Of a stretch of DNA of 35,530 nucleotides, positions 28,910 through 35,530 are shown piece after piece. The position numbers were made by a program, and so were the translations under genes. This stretch comes from Streptomyces sp. NRRL B-24085 (GTDB lineage: Bacteria > Actinomycetota > Actinomycetes > Streptomycetales > Streptomycetaceae), in NCBI RefSeq assembly GCF_001282115.1, contig NZ_LJBR01000210.1, forward strand, positions 1 through 35,530, written 5' to 3'. A model generated the notes under the pieces. That model saw only the letters and a list, made by a program, of their open reading frames with translations, did no database searches and was not told the DNA's origin. How positions within the stretch are numbered: the stretch's first letter is position 1; the number at the start of each line of letters is the position of its first letter.

Positions 28910-29713
28910 ATGGCGGTTCTGCACGCCTGGCGCGCCGCGCGCGTCACCCCGCTCGGCGAGCTGCACGCACCGCCCCGGATGACGGCGGTCCTGGTCCGCC
29001 TCGTCGTCCAGGTGATCCTGGTGGCGTCCCTGTGGCACGGCCTGTACGACCGCACCGGCACCACCGCGGGTCTCTCCGAGGGGCAGGCGGTGACGTACGC
29101 CGTGCTGGCCGTACTGGCTTCCCGGCTGCGGGAGTTGGACCAGTACGCGGGCCGGGACACCGTGCTCCAGCACATGCACTTCGGCACGATCGTCTACTGG
29201 TACCTGCGCCCGCTGCCCCCGCAGCGCTACCACGCCCTGCGGGCGCTCGGCGAGCAGGTGTACGGCTTCGCCTGGGCCCTCGGCGGCTATCTGGTGTGCC
29301 TCGCGGCGGGGGTGGTGGACCCGCCCAAGTCCGCTGCTGTGGCAGGGGTGTTCGCGCTGAGCCTGCTCCTCGGCCAGGTGGTGCTGTACAACGTCATGCT
29401 GCTGCTGGACCAGATGTGCTTCTGGACGGTCCGCAACAACGCGGCGATGCTGATCCTGATCTTCGCGCAGAACCTGCTGTCCGGGGTGTACGCGCCGCTG
29501 TGGTTCTTCCCGGAATGGTTCATCACGCTGAGCGGATTCCTGCCGTTCCAGGCGACGTTGAGCGTTCCACTGTCGATCTACATCGGCCGGATCCCCCTGT
29601 CGGACGCCGGCGGACAGCTGGCGATCCAGGCCGGCTGGGCCGTGGCGCTCACCCTGTTCACCCGTTTCCTGTGGCGGCGTGCCGCCCGCCGTGTCATCTC
29701 CCAGGGAGGCTGA
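28910..29713 (+). CDS. ABC-2 family transporter permease, first subunit
   Basis: A 267-residue membrane protein of the ABC2_membrane_6 (formerly DUF990) type, with six predicted helices: about 24-42, 59-72, 115-135, 143-170, 180-205 and 235-255. Family-typical motifs are RPLPPQRYHALR in the cytoplasmic loop and NLLSGVYAPLWFFPEWF before the fifth segment. It starts 1 nt after the ATPase stop (TGAGATG), so translation is coupled. Together with the downstream permease it should form a heterodimeric channel. Confidence 0.88.
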   Translation: MAVLHAWRAARVTPLGELHAPPRMTAVLVRLVVQVILVASLWHGLYDRTGTTAGLSEGQAVTYAVLAVLASRLRELDQYAGRDTVLQHMHFGTIVYWYLRPLPPQRYHALRALGEQVYGFAWALGGYLVCLAAGVVDPPKSAAVAGVFALSLLLGQVVLYNVMLLLDQMCFWTVRNNAAMLILIFAQNLLSGVYAPLWFFPEWFITLSGFLPFQATLSVPLSIYIGRIPLSDAGGQLAIQAGWAVALTLFTRFLWRRAARRVISQGG

Positions 29714-29718
29714 GGCCG

Positions 29719-30519
29719 ATGAACGCCGTCCGGATCGCGTGGCGCGTCACGCGTCTCAACTTCCGTGCGCAGCTCGAGTACCGCACGGAGTTCCTGCTGA
29801 TGATCGCGATCGGTGCGATCTGGCAGGTGTCGGTGATCGTGTTCGCCACCGTGCTGCTGACCCGCTTCACCGGGATGGGTGGCTGGGACAGCTCGGAGGT
29901 CCTGTTGATCCCGGCGACGCGGATGCTCGCCCACGGACTGTTCGTCCTGCTGCTGGGGCGGGTGCACGGCGCGGGCCGGCAGATCCAGGAGGGCAGGATC
30001 GACATCTACCTGACCCGCCCGATGCCGGTGCACCGCCAGCTCCAGCTGGAGTTCTTCCCCACGAACGCGATAGGCGACCTGACGGTGGCGGTCGGCCTGA
30101 TGGTGGGCGCGCTGAGCCGCAGCCAGCTCGACTGGACACCGGGGCGGATCTCCTACCTCGTCGTGGCGGTCATCGGCGGCATGTTCCTGGAGGCGGCCCT
30201 CTTCACGGCGGTCGCCTCGGCGGGCCTGCGCTACCCGGCGGCCGACTATTGGAGCCGCTGGCTGGAGGAACTGCTCGGCACCTTCGGCAGCTACCCCCTG
30301 AACGTCCTTCCGAAGGCGGTCGGCGGCCTGCTGACCTACGGCCTCCCCCTCGCCTTCGTCGCCTACTTCCCGGCAGCGGTCCTGACCGGCCACGGCCACG
30401 ACACGGGCGTCCCGTACTGGATGGCGGCCCTGTCACCGCTGGTGGGCGCAGTGGCGTACCTGGGCTCACGGGTGCTGTGGCGGTGGAGCCTCCGGCATTA
30501 CGCGGGGATCAACGGGTGA
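29719..30519 (+). CDS. ABC-2 family transporter permease, second subunit
   Basis: A 266-residue membrane protein of the same superfamily. The start MNAVRIAWRVTRLNFRAQLEYR is followed by a first helix at FLLMIAIGAIWQVSVIVFAT. The inner loop EGRIDIYLTRPMPVHRQLQL corresponds to the RPLPPQR loop of its partner, and FGSYPLNVLP with GLPLAFVAYFPAAVL matches the family. GGGAGG spans the stop of the first permease gene, and the ATG follows 5 nt after that stop. It ends the operon and converges with the MFS gene. Confidence 0.88.
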   Translation: MNAVRIAWRVTRLNFRAQLEYRTEFLLMIAIGAIWQVSVIVFATVLLTRFTGMGGWDSSEVLLIPATRMLAHGLFVLLLGRVHGAGRQIQEGRIDIYLTRPMPVHRQLQLEFFPTNAIGDLTVAVGLMVGALSRSQLDWTPGRISYLVVAVIGGMFLEAALFTAVASAGLRYPAADYWSRWLEELLGTFGSYPLNVLPKAVGGLLTYGLPLAFVAYFPAAVLTGHGHDTGVPYWMAALSPLVGAVAYLGSRVLWRWSLRHYAGING

Positions 30520-30535
30520 CCCGCGGGGCCGTGGG

Positions 30536-30550
30536 CGGCGGGCTCCGCCG
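30536..30550. terminator. Small hairpin between convergent genes
   Basis: CGGCGG (30536-30541) and CCGCCG (30545-30550) form a 6-bp stem with a 3-nt loop. It lies between the exporter operon and the convergent MFS gene and could act on either strand. The call is weak because the local GC content is very high. Confidence 0.3.
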
Positions 30551-30564
30551 AGCGCCGGGCGGCG

Positions 30565-31815
30565 TCAGGACCGCCGGACCGGGGTGAACAGGGCGGCTAT
30601 GCCGACGAGTACGCACGTCGTGCCCGCCAGGAGGCCCACCGGGGCCGTGCCCCGGTGTTCGGCCGCCCAGGTGAGGACGGCCGCGCCGATCGGGGCCGCT
30701 GAGTAGTGGAGGGTCCAGAAGGCGGAGGTGACGCGGCCGAGGAGGGGTTCGGGGGTGACCTCCTGGCGCAGGGACATGGAGCAGGTGCCCGCCATGCCGC
30801 CGCAGGCCAGGAAGAGCGCGACCAGGAGCGCCACGGCCGGTACGCCGCGGACCCAGCCGATGCCGGCGAAGGCCAGCCCGCACAACGCCACCGAGCCGGT
30901 CCACACCGCGCCGAAGCCGAGCCGTCGGCGTACCCGGGCCACCAGCAGGGCGCCGGTGATGGTGCCGAGCGCGCCGACGGCCATCACGGTGCCGACCGTG
31001 CCGTCGTCGTGGCCGAGGTCGTGCTTGAGGTGGTAGATCACCAGGTCGTTCAGGCCGAGGGTGAGGAAGCTGAACACGAACAGCAGCACGGTGAGCGAGC
31101 GCAGCACCGGGTGGGCGCGCAGGAACGCCGCTCCGGTGCGCAGGTCGCGCCACAGACCGGTGCGTCCGGCTGCCTCGGCGGGGCGGCCCCGGAACCGCAC
31201 GAAGAACGTGCACAGCGCCGACACCCCGAAGCTCGCCGCGTCCACGCCGACCGCCGTGGCGGGGCCCGTCCAGGCCGCCACGACACCCGCGCACACCGGC
31301 CCCAGCACCCCGGCCGCGGCGGCGGTCGCGTTCAACCGCCCGTTGGCCTCCGTGAGTTGACCGGTCCCGACGAGAGCCCGTACGACGGTGACGTACCCGA
31401 CGGCGAACAGCATGCCGACCGCCTCGCACACCGGCAGCACGGCGTACAGCAGCCAGATCCGGGGCCCGAACAGCCACACCAGCGGGATCAGCCCGTACAG
31501 CGCCATCCGCACGAGGTCGCAGCCGATGAGCAGCCGGCGCCGGTCGACCCGGTCCACCACCACGCCCGCGAACACGGCGGCGACGACCGAGGCGGCACCG
31601 CCGACCGCCGTCAGCAGTCCCATCCGGGCGAGGGAGCCGGTGGTCTCGAGCACCAGCAGGGGCAGGGCGATCAGGGCGAAGGAGTCACCGAGGACGGAGA
31701 GGGTCTGCGCGGCCCAGAAGACGGCGAAGTCGCGCTGCCGCCAGAGCGGACGTGAACGAGCCGTCGGCGAAGGGGACTTGTCGGTCGTGCCGTCCCGCTG
31801 AGCCTCGTACGCCAT
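30565..31815 (-). CDS. MFS transporter
   Basis: A 416-residue major facilitator protein with about 12 hydrophobic segments. The N-terminal domain starts LWRQRDFAVFWAAQTLSVLGDSFALIALPLLVLE and carries the loop-2/3 motif GVVVDRVDRRRLLIGCD characteristic of the MFS_3/enterobactin-exporter-like group. The central cytoplasmic loop contains GLWRDLRTGAAFLRAHPVLR. It is most likely a drug or metabolite exporter. I chose the ATG at 31815, with GGAGGGG just upstream; an in-frame start at 31839 is possible. The OhrR/MarR gene lies 106 nt upstream on the same strand; a 6-bp stem (31883-31888 with 31908-31913) between them may reduce read-through. It converges with the ABC-2 operon. Confidence 0.88.
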   Translation of the reverse strand: MAYEAQRDGTTDKSPSPTARSRPLWRQRDFAVFWAAQTLSVLGDSFALIALPLLVLETTGSLARMGLLTAVGGAASVVAAVFAGVVVDRVDRRRLLIGCDLVRMALYGLIPLVWLFGPRIWLLYAVLPVCEAVGMLFAVGYVTVVRALVGTGQLTEANGRLNATAAAAGVLGPVCAGVVAAWTGPATAVGVDAASFGVSALCTFFVRFRGRPAEAAGRTGLWRDLRTGAAFLRAHPVLRSLTVLLFVFSFLTLGLNDLVIYHLKHDLGHDDGTVGTVMAVGALGTITGALLVARVRRRLGFGAVWTGSVALCGLAFAGIGWVRGVPAVALLVALFLACGGMAGTCSMSLRQEVTPEPLLGRVTSAFWTLHYSAAPIGAAVLTWAAEHRGTAPVGLLAGTTCVLVGIAALFTPVRRS

Positions 31816-31921
31816 GCCCCTCCCCCGGTGCCCCGGCAACCCTAGGACCCCGGACGGCGACGCCCAAGCGAATTAGCGCACGGTGGCCGCGGCACCCACG
31901 GCAGTCAGGCCACGGCCGGGG

Positions 31922-32377
31922 TCACCCCGCCGTCACATTGCTCGTGATCAGCCGGAGCAGTCGCTTCGCCGCCGCGTCCTCCTCCGGTGTCAGGCCCATC
32001 GCGTCCCCCATCGCGGACGGCACGGCCCGGGCCTTCTCCCGCAGTCGCGCCCCCTCGTCCGTGAGCCGGATGGCCACCGAGCGCTCGTCGTCGAGCCGGC
32101 GTTCCCGGCGCAGGAGCCCCGCCGCCTCCAGGCGTTTGAGCAGCGGTGACAGCGTGCTGGACTCCAGTTGCAGGGCGGTGCCCAGGTCGCGTACGGAGAT
32201 CGAGTCCTGCTCCCAGAGCACCAGCAGCACCAGGTACTGGGGATAGGTCAGCCCGAGTTCGTCCAGGAGCGGGCGATAGCGCGCGGTGACCGCTCTCGAC
32301 GCCGCGTAGAGGGCGAAGCAGAGCTGGTCGTCCAGGAGCAGGGACAGCTCACCCGGCTCGTCTGCGGTGGTACTCAC
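31922..32377 (-). CDS. OhrR-like MarR-family redox-sensing regulator
   Basis: A 151-residue MarR-type repressor. The N-terminal segment LLLDDQLCFALYAASRAVTA followed by YRPLLDELGLTYPQYLVLL matches OhrR, and C20 aligns with its peroxide-sensing cysteine. The winged helix includes SVRDLGTALQLESSTLSPLL and the wing RRLDDERSVAIRLTDEG. OhrR proteins normally repress an Ohr peroxidase gene, but no ohr gene is here: the divergent neighbour is an HSL-type hydrolase and the downstream neighbour an MFS transporter. I chose the GTG at 32377 (AAGGGAG 8 nt upstream); an ATG at 32443 would run through the operator region. Confidence 0.88.
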   Translation of the reverse strand: MSTTADEPGELSLLLDDQLCFALYAASRAVTARYRPLLDELGLTYPQYLVLLVLWEQDSISVRDLGTALQLESSTLSPLLKRLEAAGLLRRERRLDDERSVAIRLTDEGARLREKARAVPSAMGDAMGLTPEEDAAAKRLLRLITSNVTAG

Positions 32378-32441
32378 GGAACGGCTCCCTTCGGTGGGTC
32401 CTCCACGGTACGCGTTCAGGTCTGCCTCGATTCTATCGACC

Positions 32442-32462
32442 ACTAATTAGTTGTGCGCGACT
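32442..32462. promoter_or_regulatory. Candidate OhrR/MarR operator
   Basis: The perfect palindrome ACTAATTAGT (32442-32451) overlaps AGTTGTGCGCGACT (32449-32462), which is symmetric at 10 of 14 positions. The second element covers the -35 hexamer of the hydrolase promoter. The site lies between the divergent regulator and hydrolase genes, as expected for a repressor acting on both. Confidence 0.55.
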
Positions 32463-32479
32463 CAATAGCGCGCTACTGT
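32451..32479 (+). promoter_or_regulatory. Promoter of the HSL-type hydrolase
   Basis: TTGTGC (32451-32456) and TACTGT (32474-32479) are separated by exactly 17 bp. They match the TTGNNN and TANNNT pattern of Streptomyces HrdB-type promoters. The ATG is 72 nt downstream of the -10. Confidence 0.55.
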
Positions 32480-32551
32480 TCTCGATGTGCCGCCGCCCGG
32501 CCGAACCGACAGACCGAGCGCGCCCGCGGCACCCGATCCGAGGAGATCGTC

Positions 32552-33517
32552 ATGACCGACAGCACCGCCCGCCCCGTACTGGAGCCCGCCGCCCAGGCCT
32601 TCGTGGAGGCCACCGCGAACCCGCCGTACCTCTTCGACCTCGGCCCGGCCGAGGGCCGCAAGGCGGTCGACGAGGTGCAGTCGGGCGACATCGCCAAGCC
32701 CGAGGTGGACGAGGAGTGGGTGACCGTGTCCGGCGGCCCCACGGGCAGTGTCCGGGCCCGGATCGTCCGGCCCGCCGGCGCCACCGGTTCCCTCCCCGTG
32801 GTGATCTACATCCACGGCGCGGGCTGGGTGTTCGGCAACGCCCACACCCACGACCGTCTCGTCCGCGAACTCGCCGTCGGCGCGCACGCCGCCGTCGTCT
32901 TCCCCGAGTACGACCTCTCCCCGGAGGCCCGCTACCCGGTCGCCATCGAGCAGAACTACGCCGTCGCCCGATGGGTCGTCGAGCAGGGCGCCGACAAGGG
33001 GTTCGACGCCACGCGCATCGCCGTGGCCGGTGACTCCGTCGGCGGCAACATGACCGCCGCCCTGACCCTGATGGCCAAGGAGCGCGGCGACGTCCCGCTC
33101 GTCCAGCAGGTCCTCTTCTACCCGGTCACCGACGCGAGCTTCGACACCGGCTCCTACCACCAGTTCGCCACCGGCTACTTCCTGCGCCGCGACGCCATGC
33201 AGTGGTTCTGGGACCAGTACACGACCGACGAGGCCGAGCGCGCCCAGATCACCGCGTCCCCGCTGCGCGCCACCACCGAGCAGCTCACCGGACTGCCCCC
33301 GGCCCTGGTCATCACCGGCGAGGCCGACGTCCTGCGCGACGAGGGCGAGGCCTACGCCAACAAGCTCCGGGAAGCCGGCGTCCCGGTCACCGCCGTCCGC
33401 TACCAGGGCATCATCCACGACTTCGTGATGCTCAACGCCCTGCGCGAGACCCACGCCGCCGAAGCCGCGATCAGCCAGGCGATCAGCACCCTCCGCACAG
33501 CTCTGGCGACCGCCTGA
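32552..33517 (+). CDS. Alpha/beta hydrolase, HSL (hormone-sensitive lipase) family
   Basis: A 321-residue esterase of the HSL-like family. The oxyanion motif is HGAG in VVIYIHGAGWVFG (HGGG in most members), the nucleophile is S162 in AGDSVGGN, and the acid and base are D258 (EADVLRDEG) and H288 (IIHDF). The N-terminal 75 residues form the cap. It should hydrolyse short-chain esters or lactones in the cytoplasm; no signal peptide is present. GAGGAG precedes the ATG. It is divergent from the OhrR-like regulator and followed by an intrinsic terminator, so it is a one-gene unit. A peroxide- or xenobiotic-induced esterase is a reasonable inference. Confidence 0.9.
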   Translation: MTDSTARPVLEPAAQAFVEATANPPYLFDLGPAEGRKAVDEVQSGDIAKPEVDEEWVTVSGGPTGSVRARIVRPAGATGSLPVVIYIHGAGWVFGNAHTHDRLVRELAVGAHAAVVFPEYDLSPEARYPVAIEQNYAVARWVVEQGADKGFDATRIAVAGDSVGGNMTAALTLMAKERGDVPLVQQVLFYPVTDASFDTGSYHQFATGYFLRRDAMQWFWDQYTTDEAERAQITASPLRATTEQLTGLPPALVITGEADVLRDEGEAYANKLREAGVPVTAVRYQGIIHDFVMLNALRETHAAEAAISQAISTLRTALATA

Positions 33518-33539
33518 CCAGACCCCCCGCACCCCTCCG

Positions 33540-33570
33540 AGGCCCCGGATCGAAAAATCCGGGGCCTTTC
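33540..33570 (+). terminator. Intrinsic terminator after the HSL-type hydrolase
   Basis: AGGCCCCGGAT (33540-33550) and ATCCGGGGCCT (33557-33567) form an 11-bp perfect stem with a CGAAAA loop, followed by a short T run. It lies 22 nt after the stop codon. Confidence 0.85.
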
Positions 33571-33592
33571 CCTATGCCCTCCAGTATATTTC

Positions 33593-33605
33593 CTAGGAGT
33601 CCTAG
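33593..33605. promoter_or_regulatory. Candidate TetR operator
   Basis: CTAGGAGTCCTAG is a perfect 13-bp palindrome around a central G, 16 nt before the TetR ATG. TATATT at 33585-33590 just upstream could be the -10, so the repressor would block its own operon. Confidence 0.65.
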
Positions 33606-33621
33606 TTTCAGTGGAGCACGC

Positions 33622-34209
33622 ATGGTCCCCCGAGCCGGCCTGAGCGCCGACCGCCTCACCGAGGCCGCAGCCGACCTCGCCGACGAGATCGGCTTCGAGA
33701 ACGTCACCCTGGCCGCCCTGGCCAAACGCTTCGGCGTGAAGGACGCGAGCCTGTACTCGCACGTCAGGAACCTCCAGGACCTGCGCACCCGGGTGGCCCT
33801 GCTCGCCGGCGGCGAGCTGATCGACCGGATCGCCGTCGAGGTGGCGGGCCGGTCCGGGAAGGACGCGCTGGCCGCCTTCGCCGGCGCCTACCGGGCGTAC
33901 GCGCTGGAGCGGCCGGGGCGGTACGCGGCCACCCAGATCCGGATCGACCAGTCGCTGATCGCCGGCACCCCCGCGCTCCGGCGCACCGCCGAGATCACCT
34001 ACGGCATGCTGCGCGCCTACGGCCTCGCCGAACCCGATCTCACCGACGCGGTACGCCTGTTGCGCGCCACCTTCCACGGCTATTGCGCCCTGGAGTCGGC
34101 GGGCGGCTTCGGCGCACCCCGCGATGTGCAGAAGTCCTGGGACAGGGCGGTCGACGCCCTGCACGTGGCACTCGAGAACTGGCCCCATGAGGAGAGCACC
34201 GATGACTGA
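33622..34209 (+). CDS. TetR-family transcriptional regulator
   Basis: A 195-residue regulator. The N-terminal helix-turn-helix is clear: LTEAAADLADEIGFENVTLA, then ALAKRFGVKDASLYSHVRNL. The C-terminal region (about 75-190) resembles the WHG/TetR_C_33 type, with YRAYALERPGRYAATQIRID and a final FHGYCALESAGGFG segment. GGAG lies 7 nt before the ATG at 33622; a longer upstream frame is not supported. The 3' end overlaps the alpha/beta hydrolase gene by 8 nt, so the regulator and enzyme form a coupled two-gene operon, probably autoregulated through the palindrome at 33593. Confidence 0.9.
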   Translation: MVPRAGLSADRLTEAAADLADEIGFENVTLAALAKRFGVKDASLYSHVRNLQDLRTRVALLAGGELIDRIAVEVAGRSGKDALAAFAGAYRAYALERPGRYAATQIRIDQSLIAGTPALRRTAEITYGMLRAYGLAEPDLTDAVRLLRATFHGYCALESAGGFGAPRDVQKSWDRAVDALHVALENWPHEESTDD

Positions 34210-34993
34210 CCCGTCCTACGACATCACCGGCCGCGGCCCCGTCCTGCTGCTGCTTCCCGGCGGCGCCGGCCACCCGATGGGCCTCGGCCCGATGACGGAG
34301 GCGCTCTCCGGGCACTTCACCGTCGTCACCTACGACCCCCTCGGCCTGGCCCACGGCCGCCTCGGCGAACACGTCGCCGACCAGCGGGTCCAGGACTGGA
34401 GCGACGGGGCGCGGCGGGTACTCGACGAGACGCTCCCGGAGGGTGGGACGGCGTACGCCCTCGGCACCAGCGCAGGGGCGGTCGCCGCGCTCGATCTTGC
34501 GGTCCGGCACCCGGAGCGGTTGCGGCACGTCGTCGCGCACGAGCCGCCCTGCGTCGGGGTGCTGCCGGACGGGGCCCGGCAGCAGGCCGCGTTCCGGGAG
34601 GTCTGCGAGGTCTACCGGGCCAAGGGGCTCGCGGCGGCGGGCGCCCTGATGACCGCCGTACTGGAGGAGCGGGACGCGGGAGACCTCCCCGAGGGCCGGC
34701 CCCTGTCCCGGGAGGAGGAGCTGACGACCCCCATGGCGCTCGCCCTCGCGCACGTCATCGGGCCCTTCACGTCCTACCTTCCCGACGCGGGCCCCACGCA
34801 GACCCGGCTCACCGTCGCCGCGGGCGCGGACTCCCGCGGCCAACTCATGTACCGCACGGCTGAGTTCCTGGTGAAGCACCTTCAGGCCGACTTCGCCGAG
34901 TTCCCCGGCGGCCACCTCGGCATCCTCCAGCACCCGGTGGACTTCGCCGAACGGCTCGCGCGCACACTGCTCGGGACCGGCCTGCGGTCATGA
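34202..34993 (+). CDS. Alpha/beta hydrolase
   Basis: A 263-residue alpha/beta hydrolase of the small-molecule hydrolase type. It begins with the glycine-rich oxyanion strand VLLLLPGGAGHP. The nucleophile elbow is G-T-S90-A-G in ALGTSAGAVAALDLAV, and the base His is in EFPGGHLGILQHP near residue 240. The substrate is unknown. The gene overlaps the TetR gene by 8 nt at its start and the convergent DinB-fold gene by 6 nt at its end. Close TetR/hydrolase pairs often deal with a toxic ester or lactone that is also the inducer, which is an inference here. Confidence 0.88.
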   Translation: MTDPSYDITGRGPVLLLLPGGAGHPMGLGPMTEALSGHFTVVTYDPLGLAHGRLGEHVADQRVQDWSDGARRVLDETLPEGGTAYALGTSAGAVAALDLAVRHPERLRHVVAHEPPCVGVLPDGARQQAAFREVCEVYRAKGLAAAGALMTAVLEERDAGDLPEGRPLSREEELTTPMALALAHVIGPFTSYLPDAGPTQTRLTVAAGADSRGQLMYRTAEFLVKHLQADFAEFPGGHLGILQHPVDFAERLARTLLGTGLRS

Positions 34994-35446
34994 CAGGTCA
35001 CCGAGCGCGTCGGCGTAGTACGTGGACCCCCTGAGGTGCAGGGCCAGTTCGCGGAAGCTCCAGCCCGGACCGGGTGACCGGTCGAGTTGCTCCTCCGTGA
35101 GCGCGTCGAGGCGGTTGGCCCAGACACGGGCGAGCCGCACGAGACGGCTGCGGGCCTCGTCCAGGTCCTCCTGGGTGAAGGGGGCGAGGTCGGCCGCGGT
35201 GGTACTCGCCGACGCGTGCCAGCGGTCGGGCTGCGGGTCCTCGCCCGCGAGCCGCGCCTCCAACTCGGCGAGGTGGTCGACCAGATGGTCGGCGACCCGC
35301 CGGATCGCCTTGTGCGGGGTGTACACACGCCCGTCGACGCGAGCGGGCTCCCCGTCCCACGCGGTCCAGGTGGCGGCCAGCCCGAGAACATGCTCCACCA
35401 TGCCGGTGACGGCCTGTGCCGGGGTCTCCTGCGGATGTTCGTTCAT
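34988..35446 (-). CDS. DinB / mycothiol-dependent maleylpyruvate isomerase-like protein
   Basis: A 152-residue protein that looks like a four-helix DinB/MDMPI-fold member. Helix 1 is QAVTGMVEHVLGLAATWTAW; the metal-binding-type histidines occur in PHKAIRRVADHLVDHLAELE and near the C-terminus in WSFRELALHLRGSTYY. Many actinobacterial members use bound metal and mycothiol, but the reaction of this subgroup is unknown. The ATG at 35446 lacks a good ribosome binding site, and the strong inverted repeat at 35463-35530 lies just upstream. Its stop abuts that of the convergent hydrolase (TCATGA, 34988-34993). Confidence 0.8.
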   Translation of the reverse strand: MNEHPQETPAQAVTGMVEHVLGLAATWTAWDGEPARVDGRVYTPHKAIRRVADHLVDHLAELEARLAGEDPQPDRWHASASTTAADLAPFTQEDLDEARSRLVRLARVWANRLDALTEEQLDRSPGPGWSFRELALHLRGSTYYADALGDLS

Positions 35447-35462
35447 GCCGGGACGGTAGCGA

Positions 35463-35530
35463 GGGGTTGCTTCGGCGCCGGCCGAAGTGTGGCGGGGGGA
35501 TGGGGCACGGCCGGTGGGCGAAGCAACCCC
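35463..35530. repeat. Nested inverted repeat at the right edge
   Basis: GGGGTTGCTTCG (35463-35474) and CGAAGCAACCCC (35519-35530) are perfect 12-bp inverted repeats reaching the last base of the window, so the arm may continue beyond. Inside, CTTCGGC and GCCGAAG (35470-35476, 35481-35487) form a competing 7-bp hairpin. The block lies upstream of the DinB-fold gene and may be a terminator, an attenuator or an operator pair. Confidence 0.55.

Noticed and set aside
27913..30519. Treating the ABC-2 genes as the missing ATPase of the galactan importer
   Set aside because: The ATPase is of the DrrA/NatA exporter type, has its own promoter-like region and comes with its own two permeases, so it is a separate exporter.

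Overview
The window is high-GC actinobacterial DNA, almost certainly a Streptomyces chromosome. Coding frames are strongly GC-biased, GTG and TTG starts are common, several genes overlap by 4-8 nt, and many products are typical of the genus: covalent-FAD alditol oxidase (AldO), F420-dependent PPOX protein, a CUT1 sugar importer without its own ATPase, and a ROK regulator. I see no tRNA, rRNA, CRISPR array, transposase or integrase.

Layout. 1-443: N-terminal part of a Pro/Gly-rich protein running off the left edge. 828-5063: a DUF456 membrane protein, a PPOX protein, an alkylation-repair pair on the minus strand (AdaA-AlkA fusion, then O6-alkylguanine methyltransferase) and, upstream of these, an RsgA/EngC-like GTPase whose leader carries an unannotated 22-codon ORF with a strong RBS. 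A long inverted repeat separates the GTPase from the repair genes. 5280-6092: a lipoprotein. 6220-11836: a 4-hydroxyproline catabolic cluster comprising a three-subunit D-hydroxyproline dehydrogenase, a DapA-family deaminase, a proline-racemase-family epimerase and a GntR/FCD regulator. The same 12-bp motif occurs in front of three of its transcription units and is a good operator candidate.

11973-15837 (minus strand): a protein joining an ECF-sigma-like N-terminus, a zinc anti-sigma motif, a membrane segment and a C-terminal CBM2; a radical-SAM-like protein with CX8CX2C spacing; and a PPOX-fold flavoprotein. 15928-18298: a D-2-hydroxyacid dehydrogenase and AldO, divergent around a LacI-type operator.

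18299-27774: a galactan-utilisation locus comprising a ROK regulator, a secreted GH30 endo-beta-1,6-galactanase-like enzyme with a ricin-type lectin domain, a Tat-type lipoprotein sugar binder, two permeases and a cytoplasmic GH2 beta-galactosidase. The inferred flow is extracellular cleavage, import, then intracellular hydrolysis. CTT-N4/5-AAG elements lie before both the ROK gene and the binding-protein gene. 27913-30519: an ABC-2 exporter (ATPase and two permeases) behind 21-bp-spaced direct repeats. 30565-35446: an MFS transporter, an OhrR-like MarR regulator divergent from an HSL-type hydrolase, a TetR regulator overlapping an alpha/beta hydrolase, and a DinB-fold protein.

The most unusual items are the sigma/ZAS/membrane/CBM2 fusion, the radical-SAM-like protein with a non-canonical cluster motif, the eroded AlkA half of the Ada fusion, the small ORF ahead of the GTPase, and the shared operator-like motifs in the hydroxyproline and galactan loci.
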